A DNA stretch of 64,000 nucleotides. Origin: Deltaproteobacteria bacterium (GTDB lineage Bacteria > Desulfobacterota > Desulfomonilia > UBA1062). A program made the translations under genes and the position numbers. How positions within the stretch are numbered: position 1 is the first letter of the stretch; every line of letters begins with the position of its first letter. Shown here piece by piece: positions 26,489-35,602 of the stretch. Location: NCBI GenBank assembly GCA_018434685.1, contig JAHDOV010000004.1:474808-538807 (forward strand), read 5' to 3'. The notes under the pieces were generated by a model. That model did not search any database. It worked only from the letters and a program-made list of their open reading frames with translations, and was not told where the DNA came from.

Positions 26489-27556
26489 TTACCGGGAGGC
26501 CTTCACCTTGTCCAGGATCTCCCCCTCGATGGATTCGAGCTTGGCGGGCACCGGGGGATACCACTTGATGTTGTCTATTGCTTCCTGCGGGAAGGACCGC
26601 TCGAAATTGCCGCGCACTTCGGGTTCGGCCAGTTTTGTCGCGCCGGCCGATGCCGTCGGGGTCTTCTCCATGTTAATAAAGACCACCGCGTTTTCCGGGC
26701 GCAGAATGAAGTTGATCCACTTGTAGGCGGCATCCGGATTCTTGGCCTTGGCCGGGATCGCAAAGGTGTCTATCCATCCGAGGGCGCCGCTCTTCGGGGC
26801 AAGAAAATCGATATCGGGATTCTCCGCATGGAGCTTCCAGCCGCCGTTGTCCCAGGCCATGGCTACATAGACCTCCCCGGAGCGCATTGACTGGAGCAGG
26901 GCGTCGCCGTTGGTCCAGTAGCTCTGGACCAGGGGTTTGGCATCAATGAGGGTCTGTCCGACCTTCTCCATGAGGGCCTTGTATGCCTTTTCATCCCCAT
27001 ACTTGGCAAAGGGGTCTTCCCCCATGGCAAAGGCCTGGGCGATGAGCGTGGGCCGCTTGAGACGGTAGCTGATTCTTCCCTTGTACTTCTCGCTCAGGAG
27101 ATCGGAATAGTCCGTGACGTCGGGTGCGTACTTCTTGTTGACGATCAATCCCGATGTCCCCCAGCAGAACGGCACGGCGTAGGACTTGCCGCCCACCAGG
27201 GTGTTCTTCTTTACCGCTTCGAGCATGGACGGGATGATCTGGGCGGTATCGATCTTCGTGAAGTCAATGGGCTGGTAGATATTGTATTTTTCCTGGACAG
27301 AAGAGATGCGGTCCTGGCTCGGCTGTGCCAGGTCAAAGCCTGCACCGCGCGTGGCACGGAGCTTGGCGATCATCTCCTCGTTGTTCGTGTAGGTCACATT
27401 GACGTCGATCCCGGTTTCCTGTTTGAATTTATCCACCAGAACCTTAGGCGCATACCCTTTCCAGGTTAGCAAGGAGAGCTCTTCTGCAGAAGCGACGCCC
27501 AGGCCGGCAACCACAAAGACGAAGATCAAAATTGTGGAAATGGTGATTCTCTTCAT
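26489..27556 (-). CDS. potD: Polyamine-type ABC transporter substrate-binding protein PotD
   Basis: A periplasmic binding protein of 355 residues with a cleavable signal peptide (cleavage near 24). The mature N-terminus ELSLLTWKGYAPK and the motifs GFDLAQPSQD, YAVPFCWGTSGLIVNK and AMAWDNGG match the spermidine/putrescine-binding family, although the usual WYW patterns of the ligand pocket are not all obvious. AAGGAGG precedes the ATG. A TATAAT lies on the minus strand at 27601-27606, with only a poorly spaced -35. It is the first gene of the potDABC operon. Confidence 0.9.
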   Translation of the reverse strand: MKRITISTILIFVFVVAGLGVASAEELSLLTWKGYAPKVLVDKFKQETGIDVNVTYTNNEEMIAKLRATRGAGFDLAQPSQDRISSVQEKYNIYQPIDFTKIDTAQIIPSMLEAVKKNTLVGGKSYAVPFCWGTSGLIVNKKYAPDVTDYSDLLSEKYKGRISYRLKRPTLIAQAFAMGEDPFAKYGDEKAYKALMEKVGQTLIDAKPLVQSYWTNGDALLQSMRSGEVYVAMAWDNGGWKLHAENPDIDFLAPKSGALGWIDTFAIPAKAKNPDAAYKWINFILRPENAVVFINMEKTPTASAGATKLAEPEVRGNFERSFPQEAIDNIKWYPPVPAKLESIEGEILDKVKASR

Positions 27557-27865
27557 ACGTGATTCCTCCTTCAGTAATAATTAATTAAAATAATAAGAAG
27601 ATTATAAGGCTTATACAAATAATATTTTATCAATGATTACCGGCAATGCCTCTGCGGCGTTACCGGTACAAACGAGTAAAGGGAGCAGACATTACAAGGG
27701 ATTGAATCCGTCTTGGCGTTCGCTTCCCGCTTCGTTATTCAACTATGCAGGACACGTCGCCGCACGAGAAGCTGAGGGTTCAGTGCCTGCAGCTTGATGC
27801 GGAACAGGGTCCAGGGCTTGTCCAGGGGTTGATGCCGTTGAATCTCAAAGGCAGGGGCTGCTGCC
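27557..27865 (-). other. Gene-free stretch upstream of potD with a hairpin
   Basis: The part nearest potD is very AT-rich and holds the probable promoter. At 27638-27668 a hairpin (6-bp outer stem, 6-bp inner stem with one G-U pair) is followed on the minus strand by an AT-rich run and could end the upstream amidotransferase transcript. I see no gene in the rest. Confidence 0.5.
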
Positions 27866-28720
27866 TTAGGGGAGCACGAGGTAGTCGATCCAGTTCCTGA
27901 GCTCCTGCTCGCGGATGTCGGCATCCAGGATGTCATCGCCGATATCCAGTTCTTCGCGCAGCTGAGAGGAATCAGGGCTCCTGTACAGGGCATGCATCTT
28001 GTCCGCATAGGCCTGGACAGCGTCTGTGCTGGCAAAGATGCCCTCATTCACCAGGGGCTGGGCCCGGGCGGCGATGAGTCGGGCCATCTCGTAGAGGTTG
28101 TATTCCGGGTGGTACTGGGTGGCCCAGAATACCCCATTGCCGTGTCTCACCTCCAGGGCCTGCACATGGGTGTGCTCGTTGCAGGCAAGCAGCGTTGCCC
28201 CGGCGGGCAGTCCGGTCACCTCGTCGAGGTGCATGACAAAGCCCTTGTACCGTGCCGGCTTGCCCTTGAGGAGGAGAGACTCCCGGCCTGAATCGGTCTG
28301 CGCGATGACTCCGGACACGCCCCATTCCCGGCCCCGGGGATTCTTTCTCACCTCTCCGCCCGCGGCAACGGCTGCCATCTGGATGCCCCAGCAGCTGCCG
28401 TAGCACGGGATACCTGCCGCGAAGATGGCCTTCATGAACTCGATCTGGCGTGTCACCCGGGGGTCGTCGGTATGATAGATCGTCAGGTCAGAGCCGGTCC
28501 AGATGATGCCGTCATAGGATGCAAGGTCTTGCCCTGCGGGCAGCTCTGTCTCGAGATCGGCAATGAAGAGGACATCCACGTGCGCATGCGGTACGTACCG
28601 GGACAGGAAATCCCTGTACATGTCGTGGGGATGCCCGACGTTCGAGCGGTCGAAATTCTCCCGGCTCGTCCTGGGGTAGCCGTTGAGTATACCTATTGCG
28701 GGATGAGCGTCTCTCGTCAT
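27866..28720 (-). CDS. Class I glutamine amidotransferase-like protein
   Basis: A 284-residue protein with the class I amidotransferase fold: nucleophile Cys in YGSCWGIQ, the His-Glu pair in QYHPE, and the glycine loop IWTGSDLTIY. This fits GMP-synthase-like glutaminases and gamma-glutamyl hydrolases such as PuuD. It sits directly upstream of the polyamine importer, so hydrolysis of a gamma-glutamyl polyamine product is possible but unproven. AGGTGG precedes the ATG at 28720; a GTG at 28729 is less likely. It is 42 bases from the phosphodiesterase gene. Confidence 0.83.
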   Translation of the reverse strand: MTRDAHPAIGILNGYPRTSRENFDRSNVGHPHDMYRDFLSRYVPHAHVDVLFIADLETELPAGQDLASYDGIIWTGSDLTIYHTDDPRVTRQIEFMKAIFAAGIPCYGSCWGIQMAAVAAGGEVRKNPRGREWGVSGVIAQTDSGRESLLLKGKPARYKGFVMHLDEVTGLPAGATLLACNEHTHVQALEVRHGNGVFWATQYHPEYNLYEMARLIAARAQPLVNEGIFASTDAVQAYADKMHALYRSPDSSQLREELDIGDDILDADIREQELRNWIDYLVLP

Positions 28721-28762
28721 GAAATCCACCTGTTCCTCTGTTTCAGCGCCGGGCGAAGCGTA

Positions 28763-29575
28763 TTACCCGGCTTTGCTCCCTAAGTGTGCCGCCCTCTGCG
28801 GAAAATCGGTAATCAGGCCGGCGGCCCCTGCTGCGGCGAACCTCAGCATGTCGTGTTGAGTGTTCACGGTAAAAAGGTTGATGGTGATGCCCTTGTTCAC
28901 CATGGTGCGGATCTGTTCCTCGGATATCAGGGTGCTCCGTGCGTTATAGGTCTTGAACTCCAGGTCTCCCCAGTCCAGGGGCCCGGACTCGGAATACCCG
29001 ATGAGCGCCTGGACCTCGATGCCCGAGTCCCGGGCCTGAACCTCTCTGAGCCAGGCGTGCTGGAAGGAGGAGATAATGACCCGGTGCTTGTCTATCTTGA
29101 GCCGGTCTATGAGCGCGAGCACCTCCTCCACCACCGGGAAGTTCTCCAGGGGTGCGGGCAGGCGCTTCAGTTCCAGGTTGATGCAGAAGTCCGTGTCCCG
29201 GGTAAAGATGAGAGCCTCCTCCACGGTGGGGATCTTCTCGCCCCGGAAGGCGTCGATCTGACGCTGGCTTATGGCTCCTGCCGCTATCTGGCCGAAGGGA
29301 TCGGCCTTCACAAACCACGACCCGGCATCGAGGGTGCGGATCTCGTCCAAGGTAAACCCGGAGAATGTCCAGGGAGAGCGGAGCGGGAAACGCTCGCACA
29401 CGTCTGTGGTGCGCTTGAGTGAATCATCGTGCATGAGTATGAGCAAGCCGTCTCGAGTGACCGCCACATCCGTCTCCCACAGGTCGGCTCCGACTTCAAG
29501 GGCCGTGCGGGCCGCTGCCATCGTATTCTCCGGGGCAAGGCTGCGCGCCCCCCGGTGTGCAATGTTCAACGACAT
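28763..29575 (-). CDS. ugpQ: Glycerophosphodiester phosphodiesterase
   Basis: TIM-barrel phosphodiesterase of 270 residues that splits glycerophosphodiesters into glycerol-3-phosphate and an alcohol. The N-terminus has the HRGARSLAPENT motif with catalytic His and Glu. ETDVAVTRDG and MHDDSL supply metal ligands and the second catalytic His. There is no signal peptide, so it is cytoplasmic like UgpQ. The ATG follows GAGAGG. A strong promoter with an overlapping palindrome lies just upstream (29602-29646). Its product alcohols could include ethanolamine or choline. Confidence 0.92.
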   Translation of the reverse strand: MSLNIAHRGARSLAPENTMAAARTALEVGADLWETDVAVTRDGLLILMHDDSLKRTTDVCERFPLRSPWTFSGFTLDEIRTLDAGSWFVKADPFGQIAAGAISQRQIDAFRGEKIPTVEEALIFTRDTDFCINLELKRLPAPLENFPVVEEVLALIDRLKIDKHRVIISSFQHAWLREVQARDSGIEVQALIGYSESGPLDWGDLEFKTYNARSTLISEEQIRTMVNKGITINLFTVNTQHDMLRFAAAGAAGLITDFPQRAAHLGSKAG

Positions 29576-29601
29576 GGTATCTCACCTCTCCAGTGGCAAT
29601 G

Positions 29602-29646
29602 CGTATGCTAGCGCGATGGATTATAGCATACGTATGGTCCTGTCAA
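29602..29646 (-). promoter_or_regulatory. Promoter and operator-like palindrome for ugpQ
   Basis: On the minus strand TTGACA (29641-29646) and TATAAT (29620-29625) are separated by 15 bases, with an extended TGC before the -10. A perfect 9-bp inverted repeat (29602-29610 and 29624-29632) brackets the -10 region. A repressor bound there would block the promoter. Confidence 0.7.
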
Positions 29647-29653
29647 TCAAAAG

Positions 29654-31534
29654 CTAGGGGAGCTCGAGGGTCCATTCAAGGCCCAGTTCCATGAGCTTTC
29701 CCGTACCGGGATTGCCGGTTTCAGGGTCCCAGCCCATCAGGGCATAGTACCTGTCCAGCATCTCCCCAAAGGCCTGTGCGGTTACGCATCTGCCCTTGGT
29801 GGGCCCGTCGGGCAACGGCTCGCTAAGCCTGTGCGGAAGGCGGTCGTCTGTGCGCGTAAATCCCCGCAGGGCATTGAGCTGCCTCATCATGTTCACCCTG
29901 CGCTCCCCGACCTTCATGAGCTCCCACAGCGTGCAGCCCCAGCCCGTGGTATACTGGAGAAGGTCTTCGAGTTCGCGGTAGGTGAACAGGTTGCCGCATC
30001 CCCAGCAGAACATGCACAGGCAGAGCGTATCGAGGGTGCTGTAGAAATACTGCGAATACACGCTCATGCGGACCTTGTTCAGGTCCGTGGATGCCGGTTC
30101 CCCCTTTCCCAGGATGCCAAGGCCCCTGCTCAGGTCACCGGCACCGGCCAGGAGCCAGTCATGCTCGGAAGACATGTGGTCGGCTCCTATGGGACACACC
30201 GCATAGATGAGGGCCTGGCTCGGCTTGACCTGGGTCATGTGGGCGGCCAGCCCGTGATTTTTTACATGTATGGCAAAGGGCCTGGTCTTTTCGCCAAAGA
30301 ACGCGACTGAGGCTTCAAACCCCTCTGCCAGCACATCGCCGATTCCGTGGCGGCGGGCAACCTGGTCGATGAGCCACAGCAGCCCGTCTGCATCGCCGAA
30401 GCAGAGCCTGCGGCCATCAACGGCCTCCGGCAGGATCAGGCCGTTGGCCATGGACTCGAAGAGGTACGCTGCCAGGCCGCCCATGGTGATCGTGTCCAGG
30501 CCATAGTTGTTGCACAGCTCATTTGCCTTTGCCACCGCCACCGCATCGGTAATATCCAGGTTGGTTCCCAGCAGCCCCAGGGTTTCGAACTCGGGCCCCC
30601 CCAGCTGGTCGCTCACCGTATAGGGCTTGTCTGCCTTGACCTTTTTGCGGCACCCCACCACGCATCCGAAGCAGGTGGTGTGGCCCGCGCCTATTTCCGG
30701 CTGGAAGGTCTGACCGGACAGGGCCTTGTAGCCTTCATGAAAGCCGCGGGTATAGTTATGGGTGGAGAGGTTTCCCGCCTCGGCCTGGAAGGCGAGTACG
30801 CCCGGGGTCCCGTACCTGTTCAGGGTTGTGGGGAACCCGGCGTCCGGCAGTCTCTGCACTGCCAGGCGGGCCAGCTCTTTGAGCCCCGTTGGGTCGGCAA
30901 AGGCGATCTTCTTCGTGCCGGTCACCACGAGCGCCCGGAGATTCTTGCTTCCGAAGACAGCCCCCAGGCCGGTCCGGCCGGCGACATCGTGGAGGTCCGA
31001 CATGAGGCAGGCGAAACGGACCAGCTTTTCGCCCGCAGGCCCGCACTGCAGGATGCTGGATCGCTGGCCTGCAGCCTCTGAAGAGAGAATCCCGTACACG
31101 TCAAGTACGCTGCGGCCCCAGAGGTGGCCTGCATCCATGATCTGAACGTCATCATCATGCACGCTCAGGTACGAGGGTGCGGCCGCCCTGCCGGAAATGA
31201 CGATGGCATCGTAGCCGGCCTTTTTGATCATGGGTCCGAGATCTCCTCCTGCCTGGGCGTCGGCCACGGCCCCTGTTTCCGGAGACAGCGAGGTAAAGCA
31301 GCAGCGGCTCAGGCCGCTGACAGGCGTACCGGTCGTAACCCCCGGTGCTATGGTGATGATGTTGCCCTCGGAAAACGCGTCCGTATCAGGGGAGGTCTCC
31401 TTCAGCAGGAAATAGGTGCCGAAGGCCCCTCCGCCCATGTAGGTGCGGTAGAATTCCTCTGTGGGCTGTTGGGTGTGTATCCTTCCCGAGGTCAGATCCA
31501 CCCGCAGGATGGTCCCTGTATAGCCGTTTGACAT
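29654..31534 (-). CDS. aor: Aldehyde:ferredoxin oxidoreductase
   Basis: A tungsten-pterin enzyme of 626 residues that interconverts aldehydes and carboxylic acids with ferredoxin. The N-terminal family domain begins GYTGTILRVDLTSG and has the GGGAFGTYFL pterin region. The 4Fe-4S ligands are likely CFGCVVGC (about 285-295) with a distal Cys in the CLCMFCWGCG stretch (about 500-512). No signal peptide is present, so it is cytoplasmic. AAAGGAG precedes the ATG. It lies 80 bases after an iron alcohol dehydrogenase on the same strand; together they could reduce acids to alcohols or run in reverse. Confidence 0.94.
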   Translation of the reverse strand: MSNGYTGTILRVDLTSGRIHTQQPTEEFYRTYMGGGAFGTYFLLKETSPDTDAFSEGNIITIAPGVTTGTPVSGLSRCCFTSLSPETGAVADAQAGGDLGPMIKKAGYDAIVISGRAAAPSYLSVHDDDVQIMDAGHLWGRSVLDVYGILSSEAAGQRSSILQCGPAGEKLVRFACLMSDLHDVAGRTGLGAVFGSKNLRALVVTGTKKIAFADPTGLKELARLAVQRLPDAGFPTTLNRYGTPGVLAFQAEAGNLSTHNYTRGFHEGYKALSGQTFQPEIGAGHTTCFGCVVGCRKKVKADKPYTVSDQLGGPEFETLGLLGTNLDITDAVAVAKANELCNNYGLDTITMGGLAAYLFESMANGLILPEAVDGRRLCFGDADGLLWLIDQVARRHGIGDVLAEGFEASVAFFGEKTRPFAIHVKNHGLAAHMTQVKPSQALIYAVCPIGADHMSSEHDWLLAGAGDLSRGLGILGKGEPASTDLNKVRMSVYSQYFYSTLDTLCLCMFCWGCGNLFTYRELEDLLQYTTGWGCTLWELMKVGERRVNMMRQLNALRGFTRTDDRLPHRLSEPLPDGPTKGRCVTAQAFGEMLDRYYALMGWDPETGNPGTGKLMELGLEWTLELP

Positions 31535-31614
31535 GATCCTTCTCCTTTGCAGGAAACATGGGTTATGGTTCAGGGCGCAGGGGTGGACCCCTCATGCCAC
31601 GTGCACCCTGTCCC

Positions 31615-32790
31615 TTACCCGGGCTTATATGCCTGCCGATAGAGCATGAGCAGGTCATCTTGTGTGCATGGACGCGGATTGGTCAGGTGGCAGCCATCCT
31701 CAAAGGCCTTTTCGCTCAGGAGGACAAGCCGGTCCTCTTCAATGCCGGCGTCGGCAAGGCACGCCGGTATGCCGATCCGCTCCATGAGGTCTTCCACTGC
31801 CTGAATCGCCAGGTTCGCTGCTTCCAGATCCGTCATGCCCGAGGTATTGATGCCGAAGCACCTGGCAACAGAGGCATACTTCTGCGCCGAGGCCTCTGCA
31901 TTGAATCTCATGACCGGCACAAGACACAGGGCATTTGCCAGGCCGTGCTGCATGCCGCACACCGCCGAGAGGGCATGCGCAAGGGAATGGGCTGCCCCGA
32001 GATCTTTCTGAAAGGCGACAGCCCCCATCATGGCGGCCATCATCATGTAGCCGCGGGCTTCAAGATCGGCGGGCTTCCTTACGGCACGTTCCAGATAGCG
32101 GGCCACAAACGCTATGCCTTTTTCGGCAATGGCATCACACATGGGATGGAATTGCTCGACAGTCAGGGCCTCGATGTTGTGGGTCAGGGCATCCATGCCG
32201 GTATAGGCGGTCAGCGCCGGAGGCAGCCCGAGGGTAAGCTCGGGGTCGAGGATGGCCATCCTGGGCATCATCAGGGGGTTGCAGACCATGAATTTGCTCT
32301 GCCGGGTCGTGGATGTGATGACCGAGCACCTGCCCACCTCGCTCCCGGTGCCCGAGGTGGTGGGGATGGTGATCACCGGCGGCAGGGGGCCTCTGATCTG
32401 CTTGTTCCCGCCGGTCTGCACCTCGTAGCGGATAAGCGGTCCCTGGTTCATCGCCAGCACCGGGACAACCTTTGCCACATCGAGGGGGCTTCCGCCGCCG
32501 AGCCCGATAACCCCGTCACAGCTGCCCTCGAGGTAAGCGGCGAACGCATTGTCCACATCGGTTTCATAGGGATTTGCCGCGACAGCGGAGAATACGGTGA
32601 AGGGTATCCCCGCGTTTCCCAAGATGGCCTCGATTGCAGGGAAGACAGCGGAATTTCTCAGGCCGGGATCGGTAACAATCAGGGGCCTGTGTATGCCGAG
32701 GGTGCCCAGATATTCAGGCAGCAGCTTGAGGGCACCCGAGCCGAAAGAGATCTGGGTGGGAAATGAAAACTGGCTGATCGTGTCAAACAT
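31615..32790 (-). CDS. Iron-containing alcohol dehydrogenase
   Basis: A group III alcohol dehydrogenase of 391 residues. It has the NAD-binding loop GLGGGSPLDVAK, TTSGTGSEVGR, and metal-ligand His residues in AAHSLAHALSA and GMQHGLANAL. It interconverts an alcohol and an aldehyde in the cytoplasm. The ATG at 32790 is preferred to the one 3 codons upstream, because AAAGGA lies at proper spacing only for it. It is probably co-transcribed with the aldehyde oxidoreductase that follows. Confidence 0.92.
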   Translation of the reverse strand: MFDTISQFSFPTQISFGSGALKLLPEYLGTLGIHRPLIVTDPGLRNSAVFPAIEAILGNAGIPFTVFSAVAANPYETDVDNAFAAYLEGSCDGVIGLGGGSPLDVAKVVPVLAMNQGPLIRYEVQTGGNKQIRGPLPPVITIPTTSGTGSEVGRCSVITSTTRQSKFMVCNPLMMPRMAILDPELTLGLPPALTAYTGMDALTHNIEALTVEQFHPMCDAIAEKGIAFVARYLERAVRKPADLEARGYMMMAAMMGAVAFQKDLGAAHSLAHALSAVCGMQHGLANALCLVPVMRFNAEASAQKYASVARCFGINTSGMTDLEAANLAIQAVEDLMERIGIPACLADAGIEEDRLVLLSEKAFEDGCHLTNPRPCTQDDLLMLYRQAYKPG

Positions 32791-32882
32791 GGCTTTCATC
32801 CTTTCGTATAATGCGATCCTAAACCATACTCGTCATCCAAACACAATCACATTTGGAGCAGGACAGTGCAAAACATAACTCC

Positions 32883-32905
32883 ATGATAATATAGTTTATT
32901 ATCAT
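32883..32905. promoter_or_regulatory. AT-rich operator-like inverted repeat upstream of the alcohol dehydrogenase
   Basis: Perfect 8-bp arms (32883-32890 and 32898-32905) flank a 7-base spacer about 90 bases upstream of the dehydrogenase start. This is a plausible dimeric regulator site. No clear sigma-70 or sigma-54 promoter is visible around it. Confidence 0.45.
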
Positions 32906-32974
32906 TGTATGAACGAGGCGGGGCCACCGTTTTGTGACTTCATAGACCGTAAAAAAACCTGCCGCCCACTACGT

Positions 32975-35371
32975 CTAGACAGCCTCATCCAGGACCCTCC
33001 TTATGGTTTGTGCAAAAGAAGCCTTGTCGAACGGCTTTTCCAGGTACGCACGGATACCCAGCTGGTGTGCCCTGTCCCTGTCTACATGGTCGCTGAACCC
33101 GGTGCACAGGATGATGGGGATATCGGGCCGTAGCTGGAGGATCTTCCGGGATAGGTCTACTCCCGTCAGATTGGGCATGGTCATGTCGGTTATCACCAGA
33201 TCGAACTGTGCGGGTTGTCTGCGAAAGGTCTCGAAGGCATCCGTGCTCTCGGTCTTGCTCGTCACGATGTAGCCGAGATCCTCGAGCATCTGTTTCTCGA
33301 TCTGGGCAATGGATGCCTCGTCATCGACCATGAGGATACGCTCTCCTTGACCTCCTGGAAACCCCTCGGTAGAGGCGGGCTCATGAGGCGGTTCGATCCC
33401 GGAACAGGGCAGATAGACCGTGAAGGACGATCCCTTGCCGGGCGAGCTGTCAACATGGATGTGCCCCCCCAGGTTTGTCACTATCCCGTGAACCGTTGCC
33501 AGCCCGAGACCTGTCCCGCGGGCTTTTTCCCTGGTGGTGAAGAATGGGTCGAAGATCCGCTCTGCGGTCGACTCATCCATTCCCCTGCCGGTATCGCTGA
33601 CGGACAGCTTCATGTAGGGCCCTTCATGAAGCTGGTGAAATTCCGACGTGAGAGTCGAATCGATCATGGTTCTTTCCAGGGTGACCCTCATGATGCCGCC
33701 GGTTTCCTCCATGGCCTGGTACGCGTTTGTGCAGAGGTTCATGATCAGCTGATGAATCTGGGAGGGGTCGGCAATGACCATGCCCGAGTTCCTGTCAACC
33801 TGGTCCTCGATTTTTATGGTCGAGGGTATGGAGGAACGCAACAGCTTCAGGGCCTCTGTGAGGATCAGGTGAACCTGTACGGGTTTGTATTCGCCTTCAA
33901 CCTGTCTGCTGAAGGTGAGGATCTGCTTTACCAGGTCTCTGGCCCGGAAGCTCGCCCTGAGGACCTCCTCGAGGTTTTTATAGGATCCATTTTCGGGGGA
34001 AAGGGTATCCTGGGCGAGTTCGGTGTACCCGATGATGGCAGAAAGGATATTGTTGAAATCGTGTGCTATGCCGCCTGCGAGCGTGCCTATGGCCTCCATC
34101 TTCTGTGCCTGGCGGAGCTGGGACTCGATCTTCCGGTTCTCGGTGATATCCATGCAGGAAACGAGAACCCTCGAAAGGGTTTTCTCATGACCGGGCGGCA
34201 CTGACCAGTGAACGATGAGATCCCTTTTCTGCCCGGCGATTGTCTGTTCGACCGTGTCGATTTCCATTTCGGTCTCACCGGAGAGTAGTGCAGAAAGGGC
34301 TCTCCGGAAGGCATCATAGGTCTGGGGAATAAAGACTCTGCCGAGGTTCTCCATGAGATCATGTTTTTCCTGTGCACCATGCAGGGACATGGCCGCCTGG
34401 TTCACATCGACAATCTTTACCAGCTCCACACACCGGGCAACTACCTCGGGATGCTCTTCCAGGTATGTGGCCAGATTGCCGCCGTATTCCTCAGCCAGGC
34501 TGTCCGTGTACGCCTTGACGCGGGAAAAATCCTCTTCCCAGATCGGAACCGGGGTATTTTCAAACAGGCTTCTGAACCGTTCGCCGCTTCTCAGCAGGTC
34601 CTCTTCTGCGTGCTTGCGCTGGGTGACATCCCTGAGGAGTGCTATTGCGTTCCACCTGTTTTTTCTTTTTACGTACGAGAGGGAAAGCTCCACGGGAAAC
34701 TCGGTCCCGTCTTTTTTCCTCCCCTTCGATTCGATCGTTTGTCCCTCAGGCGGGGCTGTCGCCGCAGTGCTGAACAAAAGGCAGGTCTTGATCTGTGATG
34801 CCAGGGACTCCTGCGGGGCCAGGGCGAGATGGAGGTCTCTCCCCAGGATCTCTTCGCTGGCATATCCGAACATCTCCTGTGCAGAACTGTTCCAGAAGCT
34901 GACATTCCCCTCGTGATCCATCATGATGATGGCATCTTTTGCAGACGAACTGATGGCGCTGAAGCGCTCTTCGCTCTCCCGGAGCGCTTGCTCGGCCTCT
35001 TCGCGCTCAACGAGCTCCCGGGAAAGCTGCAGGGTGCTCCTGCGCACCTGTCTCCTGAGGGACCATGACCACAGACCCACGGCGGCGAGCACCACGAGCA
35101 GTGCCCCGAACGCGAGGGAGACCCACCGGAACACGACCGGAGGAGATATCCCCCGGTTCTGCAACACCCCGAGCCATGTGTCGTTGATTTCATTGTCCTG
35201 GCCGGTCGCCTTGACGATGACCTCGTTCAAGGTAGTGGGCAGCTGACTCTCTCCCGTAAATTCGTAGGGGAATTGGTGCTCGCCGGCATGGACCGTCGCT
35301 GCGAGGACAGTTGCGGATGCCACCGCCAGGATGAGTACGAGAAAAATGCGCACGCTTCCTCTCTTCACCAT
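32975..35371 (-). CDS. PAS-containing hybrid histidine kinase with receiver domain
   Basis: A 798-residue protein. It has a signal-like first membrane segment (about 7-25), a short periplasmic part (about 26-80) and a second membrane segment (about 82-105). Two PAS domains (about 125-245 and 255-385) follow, then a dimerisation domain with H437 in [11 protein letters not shown], an HATPase domain and a C-terminal receiver (about 675-798) with [11 protein letters not shown]. The periplasmic part is too short for a full binding domain. The frame extends to 35467 with a TTG, but the ATG at 35371 starts the hydrophobic segment; no strong ribosome site marks either. The target regulator is not evident. 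Confidence 0.86.
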   Translation of the reverse strand: MVKRGSVRIFLVLILAVASATVLAATVHAGEHQFPYEFTGESQLPTTLNEVIVKATGQDNEINDTWLGVLQNRGISPPVVFRWVSLAFGALLVVLAAVGLWSWSLRRQVRRSTLQLSRELVEREEAEQALRESEERFSAISSSAKDAIIMMDHEGNVSFWNSSAQEMFGYASEEILGRDLHLALAPQESLASQIKTCLLFSTAATAPPEGQTIESKGRKKDGTEFPVELSLSYVKRKNRWNAIALLRDVTQRKHAEEDLLRSGERFRSLFENTPVPIWEEDFSRVKAYTDSLAEEYGGNLATYLEEHPEVVARCVELVKIVDVNQAAMSLHGAQEKHDLMENLGRVFIPQTYDAFRRALSALLSGETEMEIDTVEQTIAGQKRDLIVHWSVPPGHEKTLSRVLVSCMDITENRKIESQLRQAQKMEAIGTLAGGIAHDFNNILSAIIGYTELAQDTLSPENGSYKNLEEVLRASFRARDLVKQILTFSRQVEGEYKPVQVHLILTEALKLLRSSIPSTIKIEDQVDRNSGMVIADPSQIHQLIMNLCTNAYQAMEETGGIMRVTLERTMIDSTLTSEFHQLHEGPYMKLSVSDTGRGMDESTAERIFDPFFTTREKARGTGLGLATVHGIVTNLGGHIHVDSSPGKGSSFTVYLPCSGIEPPHEPASTEGFPGGQGERILMVDDEASIAQIEKQMLEDLGYIVTSKTESTDAFETFRRQPAQFDLVITDMTMPNLTGVDLSRKILQLRPDIPIILCTGFSDHVDRDRAHQLGIRAYLEKPFDKASFAQTIRRVLDEAV

Positions 35372-35602
35372 AGGATGGAACAGGGCGGGCCAGAGACCGC
35401 GTCTGGCCGATATCCACAATGACAGGTATCGACCACAATAGTTCCTACCTGAATATATAACGCTCAATTCATCAGGTACAATGGTGATGTTGAATCGGCA
35501 GGAGGTGCCGTGATTGCCCCTGAGGGCATTCTTTCTTTGAAAGAGCGATGGCGCTGTGGTCAGGCGCGGCAGGAGATGAGAACGGAGGGTCTTCCTGCGC
35601 GT

